A stretch of 64,000 nt of DNA from Tridacna crocea (GCA_943736015.1 OX031073.1:25633210-25697209), one strand, 5' to 3'. Counted from the first letter of the stretch, positions 1 through 11,818 are shown. The notes: generated by a model not told the origin, from the sequence alone. Program-made: numbers and translations.

Positions 1-971
1 CTGATCCTAGATCTACACTATCCGATACGGAGATATTTTTTCTCGATATATTCCTTTGAATTAACTTTTGAGGTTTTACTATCGGCTTTAAAAGTAGCAT
101 TTAATATATTTAGTAAGATAAGGTTTAACTTAAATTAAACAAATACACCCCTCCATTCCTAAAGAAATTAATGCAAATATACCGTTTAAAGTGGGACCTG
201 TTAACCCAGGTTACATAATGCATTTGAAAAAAAAAAAATGCTCAGGCAGAAAATGCATCTTTTGGCACCAGTAATTAGAACAGACTTACCCTCCGTCACA
301 GCTTTTAACAATTCCAAACTTTTACAAGTGATCAACGTAAGACTAAATGGGATAAACACTTAATTATGACACGTGTGTGTTAACTAGTCGGTGCCTAAAA
401 AGAACACAACAGCTTTTCAAATAGATCATCCACTTTGACGTTGAAACACCGAGATCAAACGTACACCCAGCTAACCCTTGACTAGCTTTTCAATGAAAAT
501 AAGTATAGCACGTATTCGCTTCCTGAAAATGAATCTGTTATATCTTTTCTTCAAGAGGGAATGGAAGGTTTGAAATTTGAATTAAACTTTGTTATTGCGA
601 TAGTCAACTTATAAGGTAGTTCAAACAGGAACATGGCAAACATGCAACTATACAGATTTTTAAAAATGTTATTTAAAAGTTAAGATTTTTGCTATAAATT
701 CAAAATGTTTGATGTCCCAGTTTTTTGTTAGTAGACTGTTTCCGTCTTTTAGCAGATACTGGAACGATTTTTTGGAAAAATTATCATATTAATAGTTTAA
801 ATAAATCAAACCATAGATTCCTGGACTTCGAGCCTGTACGTTACAAACTTAGCTACAGAATTACGCAAAAATTGGTTGAATAATCAGACATAAAATAAGG
901 AAAGGTCTATTGTAGGTATATTGATGTTATCCCCCCCACACCCCATTTTTTATAACACTGAATCTTTCACC
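1..971. other. No recognisable feature
   Basis: AT-rich sequence with homopolymer runs; no open frame of interest, no repeat I can match elsewhere in the window. Confidence 0.6.
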
Positions 972-1192
972 AACTCTTTACGAAACAAAAATTTGAGACT
1001 TGCCCAAATTGGAAGTCTTTGCAGATAACACATTGAATGTGGCTTAAAAATGAAATTTTCTTTAGGAAGGATAGCAAGGGAAAAGGAGAAAAGGTTGGTT
1101 ACTAGAATTTTAACCCTTTTCAACAAAATTTAAAAAAAAACTATATTTCTAAGGGTCGTAAAAAACTTGGGTTATGTGGCATAGGGCTTTAA
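972..1192 (-). mobile_element. MITE family A, degenerate
   Basis: AACTCTTTACGAAACAAAA at the left; GGTCGTAAAAAACTTGGGTT and an altered GGGCTTTAA at the right; core AAAAGGAGAAAAGGTTGGTT. Neither TTAA is intact. Confidence 0.6.
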
Positions 1193-2989
1193 ATAGTTAC
1201 TGCGAATGTTTTCACCCGACGACAACACTTTGGACTCGTCCAGATACTTAGCATATGGAGACGATTGAATAAACGTGGGTCAAATGGTTGTTATTGTCTT
1301 TTAAAAAGTAAAAAAAAAAACTATTGTTGAAACAGAAGAAAATGCATGTTGTAAGCCCTTCCTTTTTTCCTCAAATATTTTCGCTCACACTTTGAAAATT
1401 CGTTTTTTTTTTTCACAAATGTTAATGAACTACATATTGATTACTTTCAGTTTTCGGTTTTTTGAAAGTGTGTGTGTGTGTGTGGGGGGGAATGTGTTAA
1501 GGTTGAGAAAGTGAGACAAATAACAGACAGTGGGACAAATCAGCACGTCTGCCCCCTTTTTACACGGGTCGCTCGAAATACTTTGGTAAAAGGTTGATTA
1601 GCTGTTTAGTGTCTTCAGAGACAGGGACAGTCCATTTAGTGATTTTAAAGTACTATTGTCAAACATCCTTGTTGCACTTTCAGGCATGTACCTATTGACG
1701 AATAACTTACGTTATCGATCATGAACAAAAGAAACGTGGCTTCAAATCAAAATTCAGACCTTCCATAACTTCTTTTAAGCTTCATTTTGAGTATAAAAAA
1801 TATGTATCTAATGAAGTCTTACAAAAAAAAAAATGGGTAAAGGGTTAAATCGGTGTTCCTTTGATCTCGGTATTGCACTGCAGAGTGGGTGACCTTTAGA
1901 ATAGCTGTAATGTACTTGCTTCTTACAGATTAGCACACACGTGTCACATTAAATTGACTCTTCTTGTCTTTTGTTTCATATTAATTTACCCCTTTGGTTA
2001 TCATTAATGGTCAGGATTATGAATTTTATACAGGTTTCAGAGGCTAAGTCTGTTCTTAGTCTCTACATGCTCTTTATTTAAATACGATTTTATAAAATGC
2101 ATATTTTGTCAGTTTGTGATTTTCTTTTTCAAAGGCAATATCATGAAATATGATTGAATTGTGTTAGAATTGATTTCCATAGATTTCTTGCTATGTCATT
2201 TTCTTTTCAGTTATGAATTTGTCCAAATTTAAAGGATTTGCGAAAGGGACATATGGCATTTGTTACTGAAATAATGCTTTGATTGTCCGGTGTCACTTGA
2301 TACTGTTGGTGCGCCACTTACGATAAAATGGAAATATCGCTTACCGTCTATTGATTGTAATGTTGGAAATTGAATGCAAAAGGCTAGAGATATTTCAGAA
2401 TTATAGTTTTTAGGAACAAACTTAATTTCGTTCGATATATCAACAGGATTTTTCTCTCTATTCGTCATGCATCCTACTGTCAAGGGGCGTTACTTCTGCT
2501 TCTTCCTCATGATCAAAAGGAGACCATTTATACAAAAATAAACCAAACTTTGTCATGAATACTCTCCCTTCAACCGAAAAGGTATTCATTTGCTTGGTGG
2601 GTTGACTTTTAAGCCAATATCTGAACAATATGTCTCTGTTTCTTTCAAACTATTAGTTCCACACATGGATTTCCTTGACAAATACCACTTCAGCGTTTTC
2701 AACGCTTTGATTATATGCCTGTAGGCTTCTTTCACTTGGGGGTTAAAATTCAGGATTAGCTGGTAAAGAGTTAATGATAATTGAGGGATTTCTCATTGAA
2801 AACAGGTCAGGGAGAGGATGTGAAAGCATTTTCTCATTAATAAACTGTTTAGGGGCCATTGGTTGTAATAAAGGCCAGTTTATTTCTGAGACTGCAAAGG
2901 AATTTTCTTACATGATTCTGCAGCCAATATAGATTTGACCCTTAAAGGTGGGTATTTAGAAATTTTACATCTCACCAAATTAAAAAATA
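1193..2989. other. No recognisable gene; GT and A/T runs
   Basis: Contains a (TG)n/G run at about 1469-1490 and several A or T runs. An 84-codon frame on the - strand (2229-2483) matches nothing I know. Confidence 0.55.
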
Positions 2990-2991
2990 TA

Positions 2992-4163
2992 CAGTGGAGC
3001 TCCGTTATAACGCTGTCGGTGGGAGCCATGGTCGTCAACAGTGTTATATCCGGGGTTACGTTTATAACGCTGATCCCCCCCCCCCCCCATTATTTATTGG
3101 ACATTGAACAATTTAGATTCTTTTCTACGTAACGCCTGAACTATTCCCAGTTAGTTTCTGTCATCAAATAACGTTACAACTACGTAAGAGCTTATTTTAC
3201 CTTTAGGACCGTTTCTTTTAGAATTATTCAGCCGCTGTTTTGCTAAATTACTGCAAGATTCATTCCAAAATTAAATTTAACGGTATCGTTTTGGATTGCA
3301 GACGGTGCCGCCACCATGTTTTTTTAATCATGCTGACGATTGCATAACGAACCCTAATCGGCAATGACGAAAGAAATCTCTTTCATAATCAAACGAGATA
3401 AGACCCCCGTACATGTTGAAAGTCACAGGGGAATTTAACCTACTATCCGTAAAGAAATCACATCAGTCGTTTATCCACACAATGTTTGCAGTAAAGTCTG
3501 CATTAGTGGTTCATGTATGACGTAACACACCAATAATGCAAAGCGAAAGGGTTGTAAGTGCAAATACACACGTAAACCGTTTCGCCTGAAAAATTTACAC
3601 CTGGCTATGGGCTGACCTCCATTCAAAACTATGCAATCACGCAATAAGCCAGTATCTCTGTTGCTTTATATTTTCTGATACAACGCTTCTGTGTATCGTA
3701 ATGATAATTGCAAGAGTACCCCAGTCGTGTCACGTGCACGTTGTGTAGTCGGTAGAAAGAGAGTCATTCGGCTATTTTCTGATGTCGCCGTTACGATCTA
3801 CATACTGACAGACATATTGACGTAAAGTTTGTATAATGCAAGATTGTTTGCAAAGACAATTATGGGACGAGGGCCTTTTGTTACCTACTGTGCATGTATT
3901 TGTCAAAGTAATTGTGCAAAGCCATAGGTGATAAATGTAATCAACAAGGTAAAGGTGTGAAAAATTGTCACGTTATGTGTACGGTATCGATTTTGTTTTG
4001 ACCGAGTGGTCTTTTTTTTTACATTGAAGATTCTTGTGAGAGCAACGGTGGATTTGGATCAGATTCGAAAATGGTCAACCCCCGAAATTTTGGGAGCCAA
4101 AGGACACCCGCGTTATAACGGAATCAGCGCTATAGCGCACTTCGTTGTAACGGGGTTCCACTG
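2992..4163. mobile_element. pogo/Tigger-like DNA element, 1.17 kb, non-autonomous
   Basis: The left end CAGTGGAGCTCCGTTATAAC and the inverted right end GTTGTAACGGGGTTCCACTG pair at 18 of 21 positions. Both are flanked by TA (2990-2991, 4164-4165). Palindromic GTTATAACG motifs repeat near both ends (for example 3046-3068 and 4110-4150). It holds a C-run at 3076-3087 and no significant ORF. Confidence 0.75.
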
Positions 4164-4526
4164 TATATATCACTGAAATTCATATGAAAAAACAATACAA
4201 ATCATCAAGAATTAAGATTCATAAGATTACAAAAAGAATGTTTTTTGATGGTGTTCCCTTAAAAGGCTACCCAGCCTCTTAAGGTATTTTTAGGTTTCGC
4301 GCCAAAAATCAATAAAGCATTGTGGGAATGTCAAGTGACTGGCACATGACTCATAACGCTTAAATTCCATTACATAATAAACACGTAATAATTATTTTCC
4401 ATAATGTCCTCTTCGGACGCTATGTTTGAAACTTTGTCTGTGTATTCCCGTATGTAAATTTGGGGGAATAAGGATGATTTTTTGCATTTTTGTAAAATTT
4501 TCGTCCGAAAATCTGAAGGGCCACCT

Positions 4527-4762
4527 TTAACTCTACACCAAACAACAAATTTCAAAATTTTAGGTTTGTCTGAATGGAAAGCATTTGAAGACGACAAAAT
4601 TAGATCATCTAAAAAATTGAAATTTGTTTTGGGAAGAGTAGAAAACATTGTGGGAAAAGAAGAAAATGCTGGTAACCAGCATTTTCTCCTTTTCCAACAA
4701 TTTTTTCTAAAGGTTTCTTTCTCATGGTCATCAAAAGTAGGGATTATGTGGTAATGGATTAA
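4527..4762 (-). mobile_element. MITE family A, near full length
   Basis: TTAACTCTACACCAAACAAC to GTGGTAATGGATTAA; core intact. Both TTAA present. Confidence 0.8.
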
Positions 4763-4823
4763 CTCTACAGCAAACAACTGAATTTCAAATTCTTCCATGT
4801 TCGTTGCATTTGCAGGCAGCAAA

Positions 4824-4977
4824 TTAATGCTTTACCACACAATCACGATTTTAATGACCCAAGTGAAATGGCTTTTTTGAAAACATCACTGGAACAGGAG
4901 AAAATGTTGGTAACCAGCATTTCCTTCTTGTTTCCATAGTATTTTCTATCACCTTTGAGACAAATTTTATCTTAACA
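4824..4977 (+). mobile_element. MITE family A, right end lost
   Basis: TTAATGCTTTACCACACAAT, then the core GAGAAAATGTTGGTAACCAG. It breaks off after GAGACAAATTTTATC. The stretch 4763-4823 is a leftover long-arm end. Confidence 0.55.
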
Positions 4978-4991
4978 TTCGTGGGTCTTGT

Positions 4992-5070
4992 ATTGCTTAG
5001 TGGTAAAGTTTAGGACTTGTGACCTTTAGGACGGGGGTTCGAGCCTCACTGGCTTCACTTGGTCTTATGT
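4992..5070 (+). mobile_element. tRNA-like SINE head
   Basis: ATTGCTTAGTGGTAAAGTTT, then ACTTGTGACC and GGGGGTTCGAGCCTCACTGG (strong B box). It runs straight into the Helitron-like repeat, so the body is missing. Confidence 0.5.
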
Positions 5071-5815
5071 CATGGCCCGATGTCTGTCGTGCGTGCACTA
5101 ACTTCAGACATCTTCTCGGAAACTACCCATCTGAATTTGATGAAACTTCACATAATTAATCCTGCCATGGTCCTCTTCAGAATTTCTTGAAAGAATCTGA
5201 TTCCTTCAAAAACTCTGGTTGCCATGGCAACAAAACTGAAAAAAAAATAACATTTTTTAAAAATCTTCTCTGAAGCCACAAAGCCCAGGGCTACTCAAAA
5301 TTTGGCATGTAGCTTTATCTAATGGACCTTTAACAAGTTTCTTCATATTATTGGCCTGGGCTCAAAATTCCAGGTATCACTAGTTTAACATGGGCTTCAA
5401 TTTGTAATCACTTCAGTTTAAACATTAAAGAAGGGAAGTAACTCTAGTTATAAAGGATAAAGTTTGTAACTATTTATCTCTCTTGATTATCGAACTGTAG
5501 TGATACATGTTTGGTGCCAGAAATTTATGTTTTTTGATAGAAAATAATCTGTTTTCAGAGAGTGATGTTAATTTTGCTGTTAATAGTTGTGCTCACATGA
5601 GTGACATTTAATTTCAAAGTAAGATTTCTGTCATTCAGGGTTTTTTACAAGAACTTTACCTTTTATGGCAATGAATAAACCTGCTAATGTATTGCCTGAC
5701 AGTGTTCATTGCTTTCAAAAGCCCTCTTTCTCAGGGTCATGAACAATTCACTTTGTGTGGTAAAGGGTTAAAAAGCCAGATGAGTGATACAGGGCCATCA
5801 TGGCCCTCTTGTTTA
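5070..5815 (+). mobile_element. Helitron-like (pearl-type) element, degenerate
   Basis: Has GTCTGTCGTGCGTGCACTAA, GATGAAACTTCACATAATTA and GGTTGCCATGGCAACAAAAC, and one and a half diverged core units (TTCTCTGAAGCCACAAAGCC, TTGGCATGTAGCTTTATC). It ends with the AGGGCCATCATGGCCCT hairpin plus CTTGT. A family A fragment (about 5700-5771) is nested near the end. Confidence 0.55.
5700..5771 (-). mobile_element. MITE family A, terminal fragment
   Basis: TTTCAAAAGCCCTCTTTCTC, GGTCATGAACAATTC and GTGTGGTAAAGGGTTAA: the short arm only. Confidence 0.65.
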
Positions 5816-6127
5816 GTTCTTTCTTCATACAAGATCTTAGACTGCAACTTTAGTGCATTCTAATCATAATCTGTACTGGCTGCAATTGCAAGTTAACTTG
5901 TAATTGGCACTCACAGGAATAACATGTTTTCATTTTCTCAGCGATGTTACTATCTTAATGCATAGTTTTATTACTGCAACTTTGAGCTCAAAATCATTTG
6001 TATTTCATTTTGAGCTATTTGCATCAGTTTTAAGGATACATACAACTAGAAGTTTGATAGTTTACAACAGAAAATATATGCTTCCAGAAAAGGTATCCTA
6101 CAAAAAGAAGGAATAAAAAAAAGGGAC

Positions 6128-6304
6128 TTAACTCCTTACCACACAATCCTGACTTTTAAAGACCCTGAGAAATAAAGCTATTAAAAACATTGTAGGAAAA
6201 GGAGAAAATGCTGGTTACCAGCATTTTCTCCTTTTCCCACAATGTTTTCAAAAGGCTTTTAACTTGGGGTCTTAAAAACTAGAGATTGTTTGGTAAAGGG
6301 TTAA
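6128..6304. mobile_element. MITE family A, short-arm/short-arm palindrome (177 bp)
   Basis: Both halves are short arms: TTAACTCCTTACCACACAATC with CCTGACTTTTAAAGACCC on the left, GGGTCTTAAAAACTAGAGAT and TGTTTGGTAAAGGGTTAA on the right. Shares its right TTAA with the next element. Confidence 0.9.
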
Positions 6305-6529
6305 CCCATTACCACACAATCCCTACTTTTGACACCCCTGAGAAAGAAGCCTTTAGAAAACATTGTGGGAAAAGGAGAAAATGCTGGTAACCAGCATTTT
6401 CTCCTTTTCCCACATTGTTTTCTACTCTTGATAATACAAATTTCAAATTTTCAGTTACTATTATTTTGTTGTATGCAAATGCTTTCGATTTGGACAAGCC
6501 TGAAGTATTTTTGTTTGGTAATGTGTTAA
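6301..6529 (+). mobile_element. MITE family A, full length (229)
   Basis: TTAACCCATTACCACACAAT to GGTAATGTGTTAA, both hairpin arms intact. Head-to-tail with the 177-bp palindrome. Confidence 0.9.
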
Positions 6530-6609
6530 AGCCTCACTTGGAAAGCCTTACAGGAAAAGTATGATGGCCTTCTTCTTCAGTGGTTGAAAAGGGGATTGTT
6601 TGATATAGG

Positions 6610-6837
6610 GTAAGTCCTTTACCACAAAATCCTTAGTTCAAGAACTGCTTTCTGAAAAGACTTGGGAAAACATGGTGTTAAAAAGAAATGCTGTTAATAA
6701 GAAACATTTTCGCCTTTGCCCATAAAGTTGTCTGACCCTCCAGAGATATTAATTTCATTATTTGCAGTACATTTTGTCACCTGTAAATGCTTTCATTTTG
6801 GACCACTGTAAAATTTTGTCCTTTGATAAAGGGTTAA
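6610..6837 (+). mobile_element. MITE family A, degenerate
   Basis: GTAAGTCCTTTACCACAAAA to GATAAAGGGTTAA. The hairpin is mutated (GAAATGCTGTTAATAAGAAAC). Confidence 0.6.
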
Positions 6838-7812
6838 TTGTGTAGGCTAGTGGAACATGTTTCTGGGAGGATGCATTTAAGAGATTTTCTTGTAATCTTT
6901 ATCTGTTAATTGGCTTTTGTCTGTTGTTACCCCCAAGAAACCAGTGATCTGTGTGGACAGGCTAGATCACAATCATGCGTAGGTAGGGCAAGTTCAAGTC
7001 TGGATTTAGTACAGATAACTGTCCCCAAAGGCAATGTTACTTTTCGACTGGTCGCCTCTGGGTACAGAGACAATCAAGACAAAATCATTTGAAAGCTCCG
7101 CACAGATTTTGTGCGCAAGTATGAACTCTTATAATTTCCCAAATAGAGCACAAAACTAGGATTTAAACATGCCTGTGGCTTGCGTATTCAATATGCATTC
7201 GTTTGAAATACGAATATTTTCAATTCAAACGCTGATCGTGAGAAATAAACATGCATTTCATCAGTTACTCGAGTTGTTTATGTTCCCGAAAACATACAAA
7301 ATGGCCGCCATGCTCGCTAAATTTCGTCCGTGATTTTTCCGATATAAACATGTTGTAAACGACTTTTACAAGCTTTTTATGTAATGAATGGTTTAACAAT
7401 TTGTTTTTGGTAATATTTAGTACTAAAATGTAATTGCATTTCGCTGCAATACAGATAAAATCGACGAAACCGAAAGTAGGTATAGCGCTCTATATTTGCT
7501 ACTGGAAAATTTACGATGGACTTGAGACGGTACGGTGTACAGTAAATGTCCAAATATGAAAAAGATCACCGGGGCGTCTCATTATTGGCCAGCTTTTTTG
7601 GGGGTACCTGGATGGCTCAGTCCTGATAACTGAGTCTGCTTTGAACGAATAGAGAAATCCTTTTTTCTACTCTTTCTACTCTTACTGGTAACTAGTGTTG
7701 GGCAATCGGTTTGAAATCTCAATTGCTTATCGCTTTGTAATCAAAAGAGCAAACCAACTTGCTATTGGTTGTTCAATCGGTTTCTGTATTTAACTGAGAA
7801 TGCCTTTTTGCT
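6838..7812. other. MITE-poor block with mixed composition
   Basis: No repeat seen. 7100-7560 is less AT-rich, with CG dinucleotides and an ATGGCCGCCATGCTCGC string at about 7301 that is stopped after 10 codons. A promoter or first non-coding exon is possible but unsupported. Confidence 0.35.
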
Positions 7813-8027
7813 TTAACCCATTACACACAATCCCTACTTTTGACGACCTTGGGAAAGAAACCTTTAGAAAACGTAGTGGGTAAAGGAGAAAATGCTGGTA
7901 ACCAGCATTTTCTCCTTTACCATCAATGTTTTCTATCCTTTACAAAACAAATTTCAAATTTTCAATCTCTTTTATTTTGCTTTAGATTTGGACAAGCCTA
8001 AAATTTTGGCGTTTGGTAATGAGTTAA
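7813..8027 (+). mobile_element. MITE family A, 215 bp
   Basis: TTAACCCATTACACACAATC to GGTAATGAGTTAA. A gap in the long arm removes the GTCGTCTGCAAATG segment. Confidence 0.85.
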
Positions 8028-8211
8028 ATAATGTGACAATATTGTATACAATATACATGACTGTATTAAGTTTATAAAGATGTTGTGTTCTGCACTTTAA
8101 TTGATGGAAATACATTACAATTAAATTTTCTACTTTATTAAATATCATTCATTTTTTTTTCCATATATTTTAATTACCAAACCAGTTTAAAAAAAAGGAT
8201 CAGATATATTT

Positions 8212-8352
8212 TAAGCATTTTCTCCTTTTCCCGCAATGTTTTCTACCCTGCTGGGTACAAATTTCCGTTTTTTGAGTTACAATTAATTTTTTGTGTGCAA
8301 GGGCTTTCAATTTGGACCAGGCTATAATTTTGTCGTTTAGTAAAGAGGTAAA
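8212..8352 (+). mobile_element. MITE family A, right half only
   Basis: Starts in the core (GCATTTTCTCCTTTTCCCG) and ends TCGTTTAGTAAAGAGGTAAA. Confidence 0.7.
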
Positions 8353-8405
8353 TTATCGCAGTATCAATGTTGCTCTTTCTCAGCATGTCTCAGCAAAGCA
8401 AAATA

Positions 8406-8460
8406 GTGTAGATCTAAGATCAGACAGTACATTTTTTGCTGTCTGATCCTGATCTATGCT
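8406..8460. repeat. CAGTCTGATC hairpin family, copy 1
   Basis: GTAGATCTAAGATCAGACAG / CTGTCTGATCCTGATCTATG with a T-rich loop. Confidence 0.7.
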
Positions 8461-8590
8461 TGCAGAAAAGACAATTTATCGTGAAAGGCACTGTAAAAGT
8501 TATGCAGGGGGAGTTCTATATTTTTTTCCATTTACCTGGTTTTTGTGCACTCTTTTTTTTTTCCTCATTGAAGATCCCTTCATCCTGCCT

Positions 8591-8819
8591 TTAACTCTTT
8601 ACCAAACGACAAAATTTTGGACCAGTCCAATTTGAAAGCACTTGCAGACGACAAAATAAATGTGAATCAAAAAATGAAATTTGATTTGGAAAGGGTAGAA
8701 AACATTGTGGAAAAAGGAGAAAATGCTGGTTACCAGCATTTTCTCCTTTTCTCACAATGTTTTCAAAGGCTTTCTTTCTCAGGGGCGTCAAAAGTCGGGA
8801 TTGTATGGTAAAGAGTTAA
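8591..8819 (-). mobile_element. MITE family A, full length (229)
   Basis: TTAACTCTTTACCAAACGAC to GTATGGTAAAGAGTTAA. Confidence 0.92.
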
Positions 8820-8883
8820 GGTAGTAGAGATTTTTGGATAAAACTCGGCATGATGTCTTGGAATTATTTCCTACTTACATGTA

Positions 8884-9112
8884 TTAACCCATTACCACAC
8901 AATCCCTACTTTTGACGCCCCTGAGAAAGAAGCCTTTTGAAAACACTGTGGGAAAAGGAGAAAATGCTGGTAACCAGCATTTTCTCCTTTTTCCACAGTG
9001 TTTTCTACCCTTCCCAGAACAAATTTCAATTTTTCAGTCACCTTTATTTTGTCGTCTGCAAATGCTTTCAATTTGAACCAGTCTAAAATATTTTTGTTTG
9101 GTAATGGGTTAA
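8884..9112 (+). mobile_element. MITE family A, full length (229), chain member 1
   Basis: First of three head-to-tail copies that share TTAA boundaries (8884, 9109, 9334). Confidence 0.92.
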
Positions 9113-9337
9113 ATCTTTACCACATATTCCCGTCTTTTAAAAACCCTAAAAAAGAAGTCTACCGAAAACATTGAGGGAAAAGGAGAAAATGCTGGCAACA
9201 AGCTTTTTCTCCTTTTCCCACAAGTTTTTATACCCTATCAAAGAAAATTTGCACCATTTGAGCTACACTAATATTGTCATCTGCAAATGCTTTAAACTTG
9301 GAGAAGGCTACAATTTTGTTGTCTGGCAAAGGGTTAA
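9109..9337 (+). mobile_element. MITE family A, full length (229), chain member 2
   Basis: Diverged subtype. The long arm has CCTATCAAAGAAAATTTGCA and TTTGAGCTACACTAATATTG in place of the usual CCTTCCCAAA..GAGTCAC. The hairpin centre is CTGGCAACAAGC. Confidence 0.9.
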
Positions 9338-9557
9338 CTCTTTACCACATAATCCCGGCTTTTATCAGTCCTAAAAATGAAGTCGGCAAAATATTGTGGG
9401 AAAAGGAGAAAATGCTGGTAACCAGCATTTTCTCCTTATCCCACGATGTTTTGTACCATGCTGGAAGCAAATTTCAATTTTTGGGTTAAGTTTATTCTGT
9501 CCTCTAAGTGCTTTCAATTTGGACCAGTCTAAAATTTTGTCGTTTGGTGAAGAGTTG
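9334..9557 (+). mobile_element. MITE family A, chain member 3
   Basis: Left TTAA shared with member 2; the right boundary is mutated to TTGA. Confidence 0.88.
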
Positions 9558-9690
9558 ACTCTTTACTACCTGTAATTTCAGCTATAATGTACCTTTGAAA
9601 TGCTTCAAATACAGATGACTCTAGAATTTTGTTATGTTGTTAAAGTAAATCATGATGCCAGTTGTGATATGAACTAGAATTTAGAACAAG

Positions 9691-9917
9691 TTAACCCTTT
9701 ACCACACAGTCCCGACTTTTACCGACCTTTAGAAAGAAGCCTTTGAAAACACTGTAGGAAAAGGAGAAAATGCTGGCAACCAGCATTTTCTCCTTTTCCC
9801 ACAGTGTTTTCTACCCTTCCCAAAATAAATTTCAATATTTAAGTCACATTTATTTTGTCATCTGCAAATGCTTTCAATTTGGAACAGTCCAAAATTTTGT
9901 TGTCTGGTAAAGAGTTA
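9691..9917 (+). mobile_element. MITE family A, full length (227)
   Basis: TTAACCCTTTACCACACAGT to GGTAAAGAGTTAA; hairpin centre CTGGCAACCAG. Confidence 0.92.
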
Positions 9918-9974
9918 AGAAAAAGAAATGCTTTACCCAATTTCAAAAAATGTAATATAATATAATATAATTGA

Positions 9975-10063
9975 AAGCAATTGGAATGATTAGTGATGAA
10001 ACATGTTTTGATAGGTTAGAAATGTTGTTGGAAAAGGAGAAAAGGCTGGTTACTAGCTGTAGC
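9975..10063 (-). mobile_element. MITE family A fragment, broken at the CT tract
   Basis: GAAAGCAATTGGAATGATTA, GATAGGTTAGAAATGTTGTT and GAAAAGGCTGGTTACTAGC: long arm up to the hairpin centre. Confidence 0.6.
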
Positions 10064-10345
10064 TGGCTCTCTCCCTCCCCTCTCTCTTTCTCTCTCTCTC
10101 CTTTCGCTCTTCTTCCATCCCTTTCTCTCTGTCCTTCCACTCCTCTCTCTCTCTCTCTCTCTCTCTGTCCGGAGGCTCGCTGTGTCCCATCTCTGTGGTT
10201 CTCTCATTCCCCTTCTCTCTTTCCATCCCAATTCCTCACCTGATCTCTCTCTCTTTCATTCTGCCTGTCTGTCTGCCTCTCTCACTCCCTCTCTTCTTTC
10301 TCCCTTCTCTCAGTATTTCTTTCCTTCTCCCCTCCCCCTCCTTGT
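10064..10345 (+). repeat. Pyrimidine-rich CT tract, about 280 bases
   Basis: Almost only C and T on this strand (CTCTCTCTTTCT, CCCTCTC). It begins where a family A hairpin arm (about 9975-10063) breaks off. Frames on both strands are open only because of the composition. Confidence 0.9.
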
Positions 10346-10449
10346 ACCTGTAATTTTTGTTTGAGTATGAATAAAGAATATCTTTTTGCTGTTACCTCCA
10401 TGGTAGACATATCCAGCTTGAGTCACAAATGAATCATCTGAAAATTGAT

Positions 10450-10650
10450 AAGAGGGTTTTTTACCCTTCCTCAAACAATCCCTGGGTTATTTTGGCTATC
10501 TTGAAAAAGACGGCCTTTGAAAATATTGTAGAAAAAAGAGAAAATTCTTGTATCCAGCATTTTCTCCTTTTCCCACAATGTTTCTACCCCTCCAAATGCA
10601 AATTTCAGATTTGAGTGGCATTTACTCAGTGCTTTGACCTTGATCTGTAG
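10450..10650 (+). mobile_element. MITE family A, degenerate
   Basis: TTTTACCCTTCCTCAAACAA on the left, core AGAAAATTCTTGTATCCAGC; the right terminus is not recognisable. Confidence 0.6.
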
Positions 10651-10689
10651 GGTTGGCTAGGGCATTTAAATCCGGATTTTTCTCTGTAA

Positions 10690-10800
10690 GGCTTTACCTT
10701 TTACTTGACTGACAAACTTTTGGACACGACCAAATCGAAAGCCTTTGCAGACAACATTGTAAATATAGCTTAACCCTTTACCACGCAATGAGGGGTTTAA
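10690..10800 (-). mobile_element. MITE family A fragments
   Basis: A long-arm end (CTGACAAACTTTTGGACACG to CAGACAACATTGTAAATATA), then a 26-base short-arm stub TTAACCCTTTACCACGCAAT before the next copy. Confidence 0.6.
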
Positions 10801-11025
10801 CTCTTTACCACACGACAAAATATTGGAGTAGTCCAAATTGAAAGCATTTGCAGACGACAAAATAAATGTGTATCAAAATTTGAAATTTGATTTCGATAGG
10901 GTATAAAACACTGTGGGAAAAGGAGAAAATGCTGGTTACCAGCATTTTCTCCTTTTCCTACAGTGTTTTCAAAAGGCTTCTTTCTCAGGGGCGTCAAAAG
11001 TAGGGATTGTGTGGTAATGGGTTAA
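10797..11025 (-). mobile_element. MITE family A, full length (229)
   Basis: TTAACTCTTTACCACACGAC to GTGTGGTAATGGGTTAA. It shares its right TTAA with 11022-11192. Confidence 0.92.
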
Positions 11026-11192
11026 ATGAAACCAAGGAAGAAGTCTTTTGAAAACATTGTGGGAAAAAGAGAAAATGCTGGTAACCAGCATTTTCTCATT
11101 TTCCCACAATATTTTCTACCCTTCCCAAAACTGATTTCAGTTGTTGGTTCACATTTGATTTGTCGTCTGCAGATGCTTTGGTAAGGATTTAA
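11022..11192 (+). mobile_element. MITE family A, both ends shortened
   Basis: TTAAATGAAACCAAGGAAGA joins directly to the short-arm interior. The right end jumps from GTCTGCAGATGCTTTGG to TAAGGATTTAA. Confidence 0.8.
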
Positions 11193-11262
11193 ATGAGGAC
11201 TTTTCTTTGATAGGGTAGATAACAAGGTTGGAAAAGAAGATAATGCTGGTTACCAGCGTTTT
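11193..11262 (-). mobile_element. MITE family A fragment
   Basis: CTTTGATAGGGTAGATAACA and GATAATGCTGGTTACCAGC; cut by the CTGTC-rich element. Confidence 0.55.
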
Positions 11263-11264
11263 TA

Positions 11265-11605
11265 TGCTACCTGAAGGGCAAGCTTATAGTCGCAGCTTCA
11301 TCTGTCCTTCCCATCTGTTCCTCCATACTTCTGTCCTTCTGTCTGTCCGTCCATCTGTCCGTCTAGGCCCTGCTGAAGCCATTTCCCCACAACACCTGGA
11401 CCAAATTGGATGAAACTTCATATATGAACTCTTTAGGATAATGCGCTGATTCAGTTTTCCCGGTTTTCCAATTTGATGCTGTGTCATTGAAAAAGGGGGT
11501 TTATTGTAAATTTTTCCTGTGACCAACCATTTACTGACAGCATTTACCTTCTTAAAAAGAGAGCTGTTTGGGGAACATAATGTATCTGAGACAGCTCTTG
11601 TTTGT
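11265..11605 (+). mobile_element. Element with CTGTCYGTC head and GACAGCTCTTG tail
   Basis: A CTGTCC/GTCTGTCCGTCC run at 11302-11367 is followed by GGATGAAACTTCATATATGA and the terminal GAGACAGCTCTTGTTTG. It resembles the element at 48650-48960. No ORF. Confidence 0.5.
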
Positions 11606-11818
11606 TCGTTTTTCTGCATTGTTTTCATAAGCTTACTCAATATGGGTCGTTAAAATTTGGGTGTGTGGGTAAAAAGGTTAGGTCTTGACAAGGTACAGAC
11701 TGCACAAAGTGTTTTTGGAGAAAGTGCAGATAAAAGATCATGCTGCATAGAGTGTGCAGCAGTGCAGGTAAGGGATCAGGCTACCGTGAAAGCTTCTTTG
11801 ACAAGTTACTTTTGTCCT

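Noticed and set aside
7301-7335. ATGGCCGCCATGCTCGC as Trio start codon exon
   Set aside because: The frame stops after 10 codons and there is no donor in the right phase before the stop.
10016-10243. Overlapping frames rich in Ser/Leu or Arg/Glu
   Set aside because: They lie in the CT tract; composition alone keeps the frames open.
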